DNA of 64,000 bases from Rhabditoides inermis (lineage: Eukaryota; Nematoda; Chromadorea; Rhabditida; Rhabditidae). Location of the stretch: contig CAWZYM010000292.1 in NCBI GenBank assembly GCA_963966185.1, positions 375,001-439,000 on the forward strand. Reading direction: 5' to 3'. Positions 32,558-44,100 of the stretch are shown piece after piece; position 1 is the stretch's first letter, and each line of letters begins with the position of its first letter. A program made the translations under genes and the position numbers. The notes beneath the pieces were generated by a model, which worked only from the letters and a program-made list of their open reading frames with translations, did not search any database and was not told where the DNA came from.

Positions 32558-33913
32558 TCATGCTTGAAATTGCTAATTATGTACAACATTGAATCTTTTA
32601 TCGCTATTTGCTGTGAAACAATGGCGGCCACCGCAATCATTTTCCATTCGCCGAAAGCTTTTGGATCAGCGAAGTATTTGCTTCTGTCATCACATGTAAG
32701 AATTTCAATCAAAAACACTAAATATTATTTTTGTTCTTTTTTATAATAACTTGAGTTGTGGTGTGCTCTCGGTTCGACTACAATGTCAGTATTCGTGAAA
32801 CCTATCAAGATATTGCCCCTGATGAGCGGTATTGAATTCCGCTGGTTCACATATTTGCCTATTTCTTACGGATGAAAATTTGTGGGATATTTAGCGCAAT
32901 CCTATCACATTCAATCTTTGACAGGATGTATGGCTAGTGGCTATTGAACTAGAAGTAGCCTCGATTGCTCAATGTGTCTTGGACAGAAAAAAAATACTAG
33001 GACCCAGTTCCAACTCAAAACTAAAGGTGAGGAGTTCGGTTTTTTATTCTTGAAAACAGGGTATTAGTGAAATTGTGAATTACAGTTCTCAAAATCAGTT
33101 CACATTGCAATTTGTGCATACTTCTATATCTGGTATGATGTTCTCGGAGGAATAATGCCACTTATTGCTGAAGGAACGACAAAAGACATTTTGAGAGTTG
33201 TAAGAGTGAGTGACTTATTATTACTTATTAGGCCTCAACTCCTGAATATCAATAAAATCTTTAGACTAGCCCCCAATATGACGAATGGCTAAAAATTGAA
33301 TTGTGGACCAGGTGTATTTGTTTGACTTTGATGTGAATCCACTTGCATACAAAGCATTTGTCTTTTTACTGATACAATGCGTACACAGTTTTATTTTCCT
33401 GTGTAGTAAGTTATTCGCAAATATAAAATTGGCACAAAGTGATTTAGTATTTTTGCCTCATACATTTTATAGTCTTAATGAGCAGAAAGCTGAAATGAGT
33501 GAGAAAATTCTTGCAATGCACAAGGTATTCGTGATTCGTGAGAAGTGTGTTTATACAGGTGATGTTATCTTATCACATTATTATGAACAAATGTATATTT
33601 TTCAGTTGTTTGCACCTGTTTTTAGTTATATGACTCCAATTTTCGAAATGTATATTTTTATAGGACTCAAGCCGCAGAATGTAATTTTTCATAATTTAAA
33701 GGATCAAAACTTGTTTCAGGAGTCTCAGTCTACGCTGTGATCAGCCTCTCGTCTTATTCGATTCTCAACTCTGTTTGTCTCTTCATTTGCTTCAAAAACT
33801 ACCGAACAGGGTTGTTTCGATTCGGAAGAAAACTCCCTTTTCTCCATTCTTTTTATCAATTCGAAGACAAAAGCTTCACAGCCAATGAGTATCATCCTCA
33901 CACGAAATCATAA
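32558..33913 (+). pseudogene. Tandem paralogue of the Srh/Sri-like receptor, degenerate
   Basis: This repeats the exon series of the preceding gene: AATAIIFHSPKAFGSAKYLL, VWLVAIELEVASIAQCVLD, YIWYDVLGGIMPLIAEGT, FVFLLIQCVHSF, KAEMSEKILAMHKVFV and SLSSYSILNSVCLFICF. Three lesions are visible. Part of the TM2 region after KYLLLSSHV is lost (32690-32755). A Trp codon is changed to TGA in SYG-stop-KF (about 32873). A five-base insertion in the WLK/VVDQV region shifts the frame near 33,293. The later exon ends are also disturbed. It arose by tandem duplication and then decayed. Confidence 0.75.
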
Positions 33914-34345
33914 TAAAAACACAAGAAAATATAAATTTGGAAAATAAAACAAGTTCGGTAACTCTTCACCTTCATTACTCATTAGTACAGAAACGTTTCA
34001 ACGTTTAGAGAAGCCAGCAGGTGAAAATCAAAATCGTTCTATCATATTTCATAAAATTATAGTGAATCACGAATTGTAGTGAAAAACCGAAAGAAAAAGT
34101 TTTCAAAAAATAAATCGAATCACTTTATTCTTCATCGCGCCTCTCGCACAAACCTCAAATACTGGGACGAGAAGTACATGAACAAGTACAGATTGATGAC
34201 AACATACACCACACACACAGCATGGAAGCCCCCACCCCAGGGAGGGGGGCGGGCGAGCGGTGGCGGGTGCTGGCGGGAGAAGAGGGAGTAGTGGGCGGAG
34301 TGGGAGGAGTGGGAGGAGTGGGAGGAGTGGGAGAGGGAGTGGTCC
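33914..34345. other. Intergenic between two convergent units
   Basis: An AATAAA follows the receptor pseudogene stop. From 34230 to 34345 there are GC-rich GGGAGGAGTGG repeats (at least four units), which are 3' flank of the collagen gene. Confidence 0.5.
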
Positions 34346-35581
34346 TCACCCTCCCCCGTAGAGCGCCGACGCCTGACTCGCCGGCGGCGCCGCCTGCGCG
34401 TACGCGTTCGGGTCGAAGCTGCCCGCAGCCGGGTCGCTCCAACTGGAAGAGCGGCGTCATCGCATCAGTTTGTTCTGTCAACCCACCCTCCGCCGATGGG
34501 TCGCGACTGGTAGTTGGTCTGTTGCTGGTAGCCAGAGTTGCCGCCGACCACCTTGAAAGAAAAGTTGTTTTTAGAATTGTGTGAAATGTCCTCTCGAACA
34601 AAAAAAAATTGAATTGAAATATATTATCTATTTTCCGTTCATCACGTTTATTTTTCTATACTGAAACGTACACTCGATCACTGAACCTGAACTTTTGTGC
34701 AACTTCCTCTACTAAAGCATTGTATGCTTATATTATGCATTATATAGATATAGCATAATAAAGATATTATCTTTTATCATTAGACTAGACAGGTCTGAAA
34801 ACGACTTTTGCGAAACGGACGCGTATTGTTCAATTATCCCCACCGCTACCAATATCTCGTCCGTGAAACATAACTAACAACCTGTTTTAATAGTAATCAC
34901 TCACCCTAAAGTTGTAGTTCTGCGGCTGTCGTCCAGGAAAGTTGCCTCCGGGAAATGCGGGAAATGCTTGTCTGCCGCTCTGTCCGCCCATCCTACCAGC
35001 ATTTGCATACTGGGGAGGGGGAGGAGGAATGTAGGGAGAGGGAGTGGCAGTCTCATACGGAGCAGCCTCGGGAGCAGGAGCAGGATAAGAAGGAACAGCG
35101 GTCACTGGCTCATAGGCCGGAGCAGGAGCAGCAGGAGAAGGGTGGGAAGGAGCAGGAGCAGGATAGGAGGCGGCCGGAGGAGCAGGAGCAGCCTCGTAGG
35201 AAGGAGCAGGAGCAGCGACCCTCACCGGGTGGTGGGGCTCCAGCTGCTCACTCGTGTACCCCTGATAACAACCGGTATCAATCGATATGCAAATTTCACT
35301 GATAACGCACCTGTGACTTCTTTCCTTTCTTGTTCGATACCATCACAGGCATCGGGCGCTGCTCATACGACTGAGGGGAGGGCTGGGAGACAATCGACAA
35401 TCAATAAAATCAATAATCGATTTATTCACCTGTTCATATCCAGTAGCGGGCGTTTCGTAGCCCGGCTTCTCATCTGGCACCTATAAACCGACAGTGTTTG
35501 CACTTTGATGTTTGCATAGTTTCATAGCGCTGGATCACATTCAAATGAGCTCAAACGCAATCAATTTTCTCTCCATCTCTA

Positions 35582-35623
<42 letters not shown>

Positions 35624-37280
35624 TCTCTCTCTCTCTCCAAACAATCACCACACAACACCACACATTAGTAAAACATTTATCGTTAGCCCTGGCATACAAT
35701 ACAACCGACACCATCACCGATCGATAAATCAATACACGCTGATTATACCTGATAGGGATTCTCCTCCGCTGCCGGGGCAACCTGTGTTTCATAGGAAGGG
35801 CTTCTGGGCTTCTCGTTAGCATAGTGGTACTCCTGCGAGGGAGCGGGAGCAGCCGAGTAGGCGGGAGAAGGAGCAGACGGCCGCTTCTTGCCCTTCTTGG
35901 GCTTGTTGTATACGGGGGCGTCGTGGGAGGCAGCAGGAGCGGGCGCCGAGTAGCTGCTGGGCGCATCATAGGCGGGCTGCTCCGATGGGGCCGCGGCGGC
36001 GTTCCGAGCAGCTGCGGGACAGTGAGAACACGAGCCTGCAACAGCAACTATATGGTTCGTTCTCTTCTTTTGTCTGTTTCGCTTCTGTATCTCATTTGCA
36101 TTATCAGCAGAACAGAATTCTCATCCACTCACCCTTGGGTCCCTCCTCTCCGTGCGGACCGACGGGACCGGGCGGGCCGAGCGGACCCTTCTGTCCCCGG
36201 TCTCCCTGGTGTCCTCGCGGTCCCCTCGGCCCCTCCACTCCCGGATGTCCGTCTCTTCCAGTGTTGCCGGGCTTTCCCCTCGGTCCCATTGCTCCCAACT
36301 TGCCGGGCGGACCGGGAGGGGCTCCGTTGAGCACCTTTCCGCGGTCACCCACCGGACCCTGCGGACCCTGCGGACCGGGAGGTCCGCGCACTCCGGGGGG
36401 TCCGGGCGGACCCGCTCGACCGTCCTGTCCAGCGGTGCCGTGTCTTCCGGTGGTTCCAGGATGGCCACGAGGTCCCTTGGGTCCGGGGAAGCCGGGAGGG
36501 CCTTGAGGGGCGGATGGGCACTGAAATAGAGGTTCTCTCTCTCTCTCTCTCTCCTTACCTTCTGACACGGCTCCTCATAGCTGTGGGGAGACGGGATATA
36601 CTTTCCGGGATGTCCGTTCCTTCCGTTGATTCCCAGCATTCCGTTCTCTCCTGTAATCGACTTATTGATCGGCTGTCAGCATCTCTCTCCGATCAGATAA
36701 GGTAAGGAAAGGAACCACGCGGACCGCGCGCGATTCTCAATCAAGGTCATCTATTATGACGTTTATGTATGTTACATGAAATTCAGCATAAACTCTGTAA
36801 ACCGAAATCTCTCACCGTCATCTCCCGGTGGTCCCGGCTTTCCGGGAGGTCCTGCCGCGCCCTGTCGGCACGCGCAGCCTGAATACAGTAACCAGTATTA
36901 CTACAATACATCTCAAACATACTACAGTACCCATCAACCTACAGTACCCCTCACGCAATCTGCAGTACACTCACAGCTGCCGCTGGGTCGGGGCATCATC
37001 GCATCGCTACCGTAGCCCCTCCTCTCCCTCGCGCCCGCGCCAGAATGCGCAATCTGACGCCACAGATCGTTCGACTCCTCCTGAAACACAAACAGTACTC
37101 CTAGCGTAACCCTACAGTACGCACATGACACTTGTAGACGTGGGTCATGAGTATGGTGTTTGCGTACTGTATGCGCATGGCGAATAGGGGTAGGACGACG
37201 ACAATGGCTACGATGGAGAAGGTGGAGAGGCAGGTGGAGGCGACCAGTACCCGTCGAGAGGGAGACATCGAGACGCCCAT
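34346..37280 (-). CDS. Cuticle collagen with long Pro/Ala/Tyr-rich C-terminal extension, about 577 residues
   Basis: Eleven exons in phase: 37125-37280, 36975-37080, 36816-36878, 36559-36650, 36133-36520, 35749-36035, 35430-35480, 35311-35382, 34905-35261, 34487-34551 and 34346-34442. Residues 1-52 hold the type II signal-anchor ([20 protein letters not shown]), then the normal nematode N domain (NDLWRQI, RERRGYG as a likely furin-type site). A Cys cluster CCACRQG opens the Gly-X-Y blocks, broken around [16 protein letters not shown]. The main helix is about 125 residues. Unlike ordinary cuticle collagens of about 300 residues, a tail of about 275 residues follows. The tail has [19 protein letters not shown], repeated APAPSYE/PAPAPS motifs, [12 protein letters not shown] and a Gly/Gln/Tyr end. 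A TTTTCAG acceptor 8 bases before the ATG suggests trans-splicing. Confidence 0.85.
35577..35638. repeat. (CT)n microsatellite in collagen intron 6
   Basis: GA on the coding strand, in the 268-base intron between exons 6 and 7. Confidence 0.9.
36535..36554. repeat. Short (CT)n tract in collagen intron 4
   Basis: On the coding strand the donor AAG/GTAAGGAGAGAG leads straight into the GA run. Confidence 0.85.
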
Positions 37281-38130
37281 CGATGGAGCTGAAAATCACT
37301 AGAGTAGCGGTCAGACTCCTCGAAACTGTCTACAAAAAAAAACAGCGCAGAGACTGAGCAAACCTCCAGACGTCTCACTTCCGCTCACATTGTTATCACG
37401 ACACAACAATTTTGCAATTTGAAAAATTACAATGGGAACAATATTGGTTCGGAAACGTAAACAATCGTATCGTGGAAGAGAGCAAAATGAAGACGGTCCG
37501 TATCTCCCATCTCTCGCGGACCCTCCCAGCGGAGAAAATAGGTCGATCTCTCTGGTCCGCATATCGAAAACACATCAGTCAACAAATCCGTACACACTTT
37601 CTTCAAATAAAACAACATTTGCTAAGAAACATTTTACTCCAGTAAATTTAAAGCAAATACACACAGTAATATAACACAATAATGAGCTGTAATTCAGTTA
37701 TAATAACACTCTAGCACTCAAGAGCCGATTAATAGTCTTCTCTCTAACGTCTTATCGTCTAATGAGTGAATAGGGGATGAGACGGTGTCAGATTCATCTG
37801 AACACCGCCTCCAATGCACGTCATAGCACTTATCAGCTGACCGTATCATCTGACCAGACAGCTGATCAGCTGCTCGCACCGAATAGGGGCAGTATATTAT
37901 GCAGTGTGGAGAGAGCTGCCTCGCAAATGCAACGCCACAAAGGCGGTTAGTAAAGCAAATCTTACAGAAAACACAGGGATTAGAAGAAAGTTACACAAAA
38001 ACTACTCTACTCGAAAACCATAAACAACCAGGACTCCTCGCGAGAATCTCTAGCAATCTCTCCTCTCAGTCTCACTCTTCTCTACTTCTCTCTATCCTAC
38101 ACACTATCTCCTCTCTGTCTGTATGTCTGT
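37281..38130 (-). promoter_or_regulatory. Collagen upstream region with GATA-type site
   Basis: This interval separates the collagen start from the 3' end of the J-domain gene. At 37829-37836 the minus strand reads CTGATAAG, the consensus for nematode hypodermal/intestinal GATA factors. It lies next to two AGCTGA E-box-like half palindromes (AGCTGATCAGCTG near 37859). GATA control is usual for cuticle genes; use of this site, 550 bases upstream, is inference. Confidence 0.35.
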
Positions 38131-41100
38131 CTAGCGCATCTTCCTCTGTCGACGGTTCGCCATCCGACGAGCCTTGTCCTCATCCATCGGCGCACGCAAC
38201 GACATCTGAGAGTGCGCGGCGCGGGCTGAAATCAATCAATCAATAACCTTATCCAATCCATATCGATCGATACTCACCCATCATGTCTCCCTCGTCGTGC
38301 ATGAGAGGGGACGAGGAGAGCAGGCGGTACTGCACAGAGTGGGCATTGGCGCGCGCGTTCCGAAGGTGGTTGCTCTGCAATACAAATCATATTTCAATCA
38401 TCTACATGCAATAATCGAGCAATGTCTTACTACCTTCTCCCATCATCCTGCGCCTCTCCCACCCATTACCCTCACCCTCACCATTACCTTATTCTCTAAA
38501 CCTCTTCCCCCCTCCCGTACCTCGCACGTGGCCCAATGGGTAATGTCGTATACGACCCCGTCGATGCACGTGTAGTAGCACCAGACGAGTCCGCACAGCC
38601 TCGTCTCCGCCCAGATGTCGTTCTGCTTGGCGGGATGACGCGTCTCGCAGCGCTCGCACCACCTGCAACACACTCACAATGTCACTCTGTAAACGATATC
38701 CACTTCAATTTGGAAATGAAATACGATAATACGATTGTATTGGACACGCACGAACCATAATGCAGCTTTCGAGAACATACCAAAAACATGCAGTTATTTT
38801 TGTGAACTATTTGAAATCACATATCAATGATCAATATCAATATGAAGACCGAAAAGAGAATATAAAATAACAGTGAAGAAAGCCGATTATCTATGCTACA
38901 CACGAAACGTATCGCATGCAGAACAGATTGTACGATTTTAGTTCTCCAAACAAACGAAAAAAATTGCACGAAACATTCAAGATTCATAATAAAGTTTCTG
39001 TGAAGCACACAAATGATGGTAAATTACAACTTCAAGACGACGGTCACAAGAATTGTCAATACCCAGTGTACCTCAAAACAATGCCTACACGTAACATATA
39101 CTCACAGATCCCTTCAATCTCGCCCACTCCCCCTGCCACTGACCTGGCCTCGTGCTGCTTCATGCCCGGGACGGGCCTCCTCGAGTGGCGGCTGCCGCAG
39201 TCGCACTGCATTGTCCCCCGAGCCTCCTCCCACCGCAGGCGAAGCTCCTCCTGACACTCCAGAAGGAGCAGGTGCTGAACCGACACGCTCAGACACCGCC
39301 AACTCTACCCTTTTTCCTTCTCTCACTCTATTTTTACCAACTCTTCTCGAACATGCATGTATTCAGCCATTCTACATTTCTTCTGTCTGTGTCTGTCTGC
39401 ATGTGACCCTCTCCTACACACTAATCAGACACTACCCCCCCCCTCTCTCTCTCTCCCCCCCCCCCGCACTCACCCCCTTGTTCTTGTGTAGCTGTGTGAG
39501 GTTGTAGCCTGCCCTGGCCGCCGGCTCGCCCACCAGTTCGTGTGCCCTGGCCAGCACAGCGCACGCCTCCTCCGCGTACTCCACCAGGAACTGAATTGGG
39601 GAAAGATATTGGAAGGTTCTGTTAGTAGTATGTTTCATGTGTGCCACATCACGAGTGTTGCATCTCGCTGTCAATGTACTGCTGACAATCTCTGCAAAAA
39701 ACATCAAGAATTTGTTTCATTGTTGCACAATTAATCTACACATGACTTCAACAATACTCCAGTCAGTACATATAAAAATCAGTACACCACTCATACATTG
39801 CAAATACGTTTCACCATCTCCCCATAACACATCTCGCAATTTCACAAACAATGGTCGTAGAGTTCTAGATCTGATCATAGATAACCAACTCAAAGCTCCC
39901 CTCCCCTCGCTCACCTTATCCGGGTGCACTAGCTGTGATAGCCTCTTGTAGTGTCGCTTGATGTCTGCTTCGGCGCAGTCTGCGCGCACTCCAAGCACAC
40001 AGTACGCATCCGCACCCAGGGGCACAGACAGCAGACGGGACACCACCGTCGAGGCTGCAAGGGGGAGATTCGCTCATGATAAATAAACAACACTCTAAAA
40101 AAAACGACATTAATGCGATCTGGAGATCTGCAACGGATGATCATAAATAGCTGTTCGCATAAACTACGTTATTTGCCCATCTCAAATACGCAACACACTA
40201 AATTATAAGACCAGCGGCGTCAGATAAGAAGTAATTGGAGCACTTTTTTGTCCATCAACCACCCTCTTCCCTCTCTCGCTCTCCCCCTCACCATCAGTGG
40301 GCAGGTCGATGTTCTCGTCGCAGCCCCACTCGCACTCCTCCATCTCATCCCCCTCAACCGAACCGTCCAGCAGGGACCTGCAATGCACACATTGGTTCAA
40401 CCGCACCTCGTCTCTCATATTAGACTGACAGCTGCCACTTCCTGATTCATCTAACAGTACACAATCTGGTTCAATAATAACCACTCTACCACTCTTCATA
40501 GTCAACCCACTAGATAGCCGTCCAACCCCCTCCCCCCCCCCCCGTACCTCCAGTCGGTGGCCTCCCTTGCCCTGTTCATCCACATAGCGAGGGCGGCGAG
40601 TGTGGCGAGCCAGGCAAGGCGAGCCTGCTGCCACGAGCCCACCACCAGCAGGCGGGTGCTGAAAGGGAGGGAGATCGAATATCGTTCATACGTGTGATAT
40701 GTTATGTTTCAACATCAACTCATGGGAATTTTGGTTTCAAAAAAAAACAATTCCCACGGTAGTTCCTTCAGCTGTAGAATATCAACCCTCACAGTAAATA
40801 CGTTCCACTTATCACGCACAACGGCACAACACATACAATGATATCCTCAAAAGAAGCGATATTTTCTGGGTTGTTGTTACACTAAGTTACAGTTAGTTCC
40901 AGTACCATTCTAAAACATTCTTTAACACTATTGATGTGAATTGAATGGATTTACTGCCGATATCAAGAATACAACAACGGAGATGAAACACAAAGGGTTT
41001 CTGCGTGAAGTATCTGTCGGTGGTTCCTTTTTGTCGGGATCCGATGTGAAGGAGGGGTGGTGTGCTTGGTCTCACGCTTGGGTTGACGTTGCGACAGCCA

Positions 41101-44100
41101 TTGTAGAAAGTGTACTCGGCGGGTTCAACTCCGTGCTCCGAGGATTCCTCAAATTCCAAAGCCAACAGCGAACATGTGGCGGGTACCGTTGATCCAGCAA
41201 TTGTCCACGTAGACCGGGCTTGGCGGGTGCGACGGGGAAAATAAACTGGGGGGACCGACCACTCGGGGGCAAGGGAAGATGATGGATGTGAAGTAAACAC
41301 ATAAATGATACATACACACCGATAATATAAGCCCTCAACTTATACTGGAATCGTCCAAAAAAGCAGCAATGCACCGAAAGCATCCCATCACATTTCACTT
41401 TCATTTCTCACTTCAGTTACTTTCATCACAAACAGACAAACAGTGAACAGATTACACCACTCATCTCAGTAAATCATACGTTTCACACCCACAACATCCC
41501 ACATCTCCGTAAAATCCAGCAACAGGTGGATTTGTGAATTCGTAAACCCAAACCCAAACCCAACACCACTGCATACTGTACCCACACACATTCCGTTAAA
41601 AACATAAATCACAACCAATCTCAACATGACGTCGACTCACCCATAGAGGCATAGTGCCGAAGCGTGTGCCCATACATCCATGCAGAGGACGGCGAGCCAG
41701 CGAGCGCCCCGCTCCACACACAGACACACCCACGACACGGCCAACACTGAAACCATGTTGTTGATCAAACTGATTACCGTTACCGATTTCAAGTTGATTG
41801 ATGATTCCCACTCCAACCCTAACTGATATATATAGGTAAATGAATTTTAAATTCCAAGCCAATTAAAGCTAATCAATTTGCTCAAGACATAATGCAGCAG
41901 TGAAACATAGAACATCCCGCAAATTGTTACATCCATATACGAAGTGACCATGACTGCAAAGAGAATTACTAACATATGAAAGAGTTGAAACTATGAGTTG
42001 AGTTGAAACTAGAGTTGAAACTATGACTCAATTACAACAAATCAACTTGCTCAAAACATAATACACCAGTTAAACGTACAATCAAAAGCTATGCCAACGC
42101 AAATTACAAATTAAAGCATTGAAACATACCCACCCCCACACTCACCGGCCCAGTCCCACACGGTCGATCCCTTCTTCCTGCCTCCTCCTCCATTCTTCCC
42201 AGCAGGCTTCTTCTGGAGCATCTCCTTCTCGGCCTCCTTCTTGGACCGCTTCGACTTGGACGAGCGTCTCTTGTCGGCCCCTCCCCCGAGTGCCCTCTCC
42301 TCCATCCGCCCACTCCCACTCTCCTCGTCTGCCACCGACGACGAGCGAGACACAGCCACTGGGATCGCGGCCGCGCGGGACACATCTGCAAGGATTTGTT
42401 TCACACCACTTTCCAAACAATTACAGAATTCCAACTGATAATGAAATAGCGTTTCACTCACATTACATCCAAGTTCTAAAACTAATGAGATTATTGTATA
42501 TGAGCGATAATATATGTTTCACACCCTTTCCGAAACAAACTTCCTATTTTCAAGCACAATGGCATATATAAAAAAAGCTCCCAATCCCCCATACTCACGT
42601 CCATTCTTCTTGTCGCTCCTGGCAGTGGGGCGGGCGGCGGCGAGCTTCTGGAGGACGTCGAAGCGACTCTCCACAGTCACCTCCGACGGAGCAGGCATCT
42701 TCACAGCCCCTCCTCCTCCTCCTCCTCCTCCACTCTTCTCCTTCTTGACGGGTGCGGGCGGGAGTTGCGACACCGGCAGCTGAGAGACAGACTGAAACAA
42801 TAGAAATTACGACTAAAAACGTAGTCGTTACCGCTTCTTTCAACGTCTCTTCGTCTTCGCATTCACTCTAAGCATAGAGATGACACAAAAATCGATAATC
42901 AATCAATACTGGCGTACCTTCTTCCTCTGAATCTTCTGGAAGTCGTTGGGTGGTTGGTGCTGGACGTGGTGGTAGACAGCCGCGTCGGCCACCGACACAG
43001 ACTTCGATTCTGGAAAGGAATCCTATATCCGATAAAGATAAGAAATTAACTTTAATAATCATACTACGCAATACACAACACCTGAAACATACAAATCTCA
43101 ATATCATTTATCCATGCATCTCCAGATGCATAGCGAACATTTTTAACTTTCTTATAAGCTAACAACGCATCAGATCATACATTACCCGAAATGACAACGC
43201 CTAGCTCTCTTCTACGCGTGAAACATACAAATCACAAATCTTCTCAAGTGGCAAATCAACATAACAATAACAGAACAACACAATAACCACACCCCTCCTC
43301 CCCCGCACTCACTCGTCTTCTTCCTCCACTCGTCTCCTCCTCCTCCTCCTCCTCCATCCAGCTGCTCCTTCGAGTCCGCCTTCTCCACCCCTCCTCCTTC
43401 TCCCACACTCCCTCCTGAACGGGTCGACGACTGGGACGCCGACGATGCCGCGCCTGCAATACAATAATAAATATGCTTCAGGAATATAACATCTATCCGA
43501 TGCTCCAAATCAAATTAATTCCGAATCAGCAACCGTGGACGGATAACAAAAAAACTCAACGTAAAGAAAATACAACAAATCCGTTTCAGTATAATATCGA
43601 GTACCACACATTCAATGACGCATTAATCTTGCATAACCGACTTCCCGACTCAAACCCATCCACCACCCACCAGGCACTCCCTTGTGCAGCATCGCCGCGC
43701 CCACCGACCCCGCGCCCCGGTTCGCCACGTCGCGGTAGCTGCAACGAGCAATCATTATAAATATAAATATACGATACTTCCAGATATAAATACACACTGC
43801 TAGTCTTCCCACACATTCAAATCATGCATGATATATATTTTTTTAATCATGGAACATATACGTTACACCTACTCAACTATTCTCTTCTGATCATCTGTTT
43901 CATCAATTTGAGTTGGACATCATGATCATCAACAGATAATTCCCTCTAACAGTCCAAAATCATGCAACATAAGAACATGGAACCCACCTGAAGGGCAGCT
44001 TGTTGGTCATGGGCGGAGCAGAGAGCGGTTCGTGGTGGTGTATCTCAATGTGCCTGTGCTGAGGCGGGCGGCGCGAAGGCGGCTCCCCTCCTCCTCCACT

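Noticed and set aside
41180..41240. Possible extra exon of the J-domain gene ([12 protein letters not shown])
   Set aside because: It has acceptor-like and donor-like ends, but including it breaks the phase into the next exon, whereas skipping it keeps the frame.
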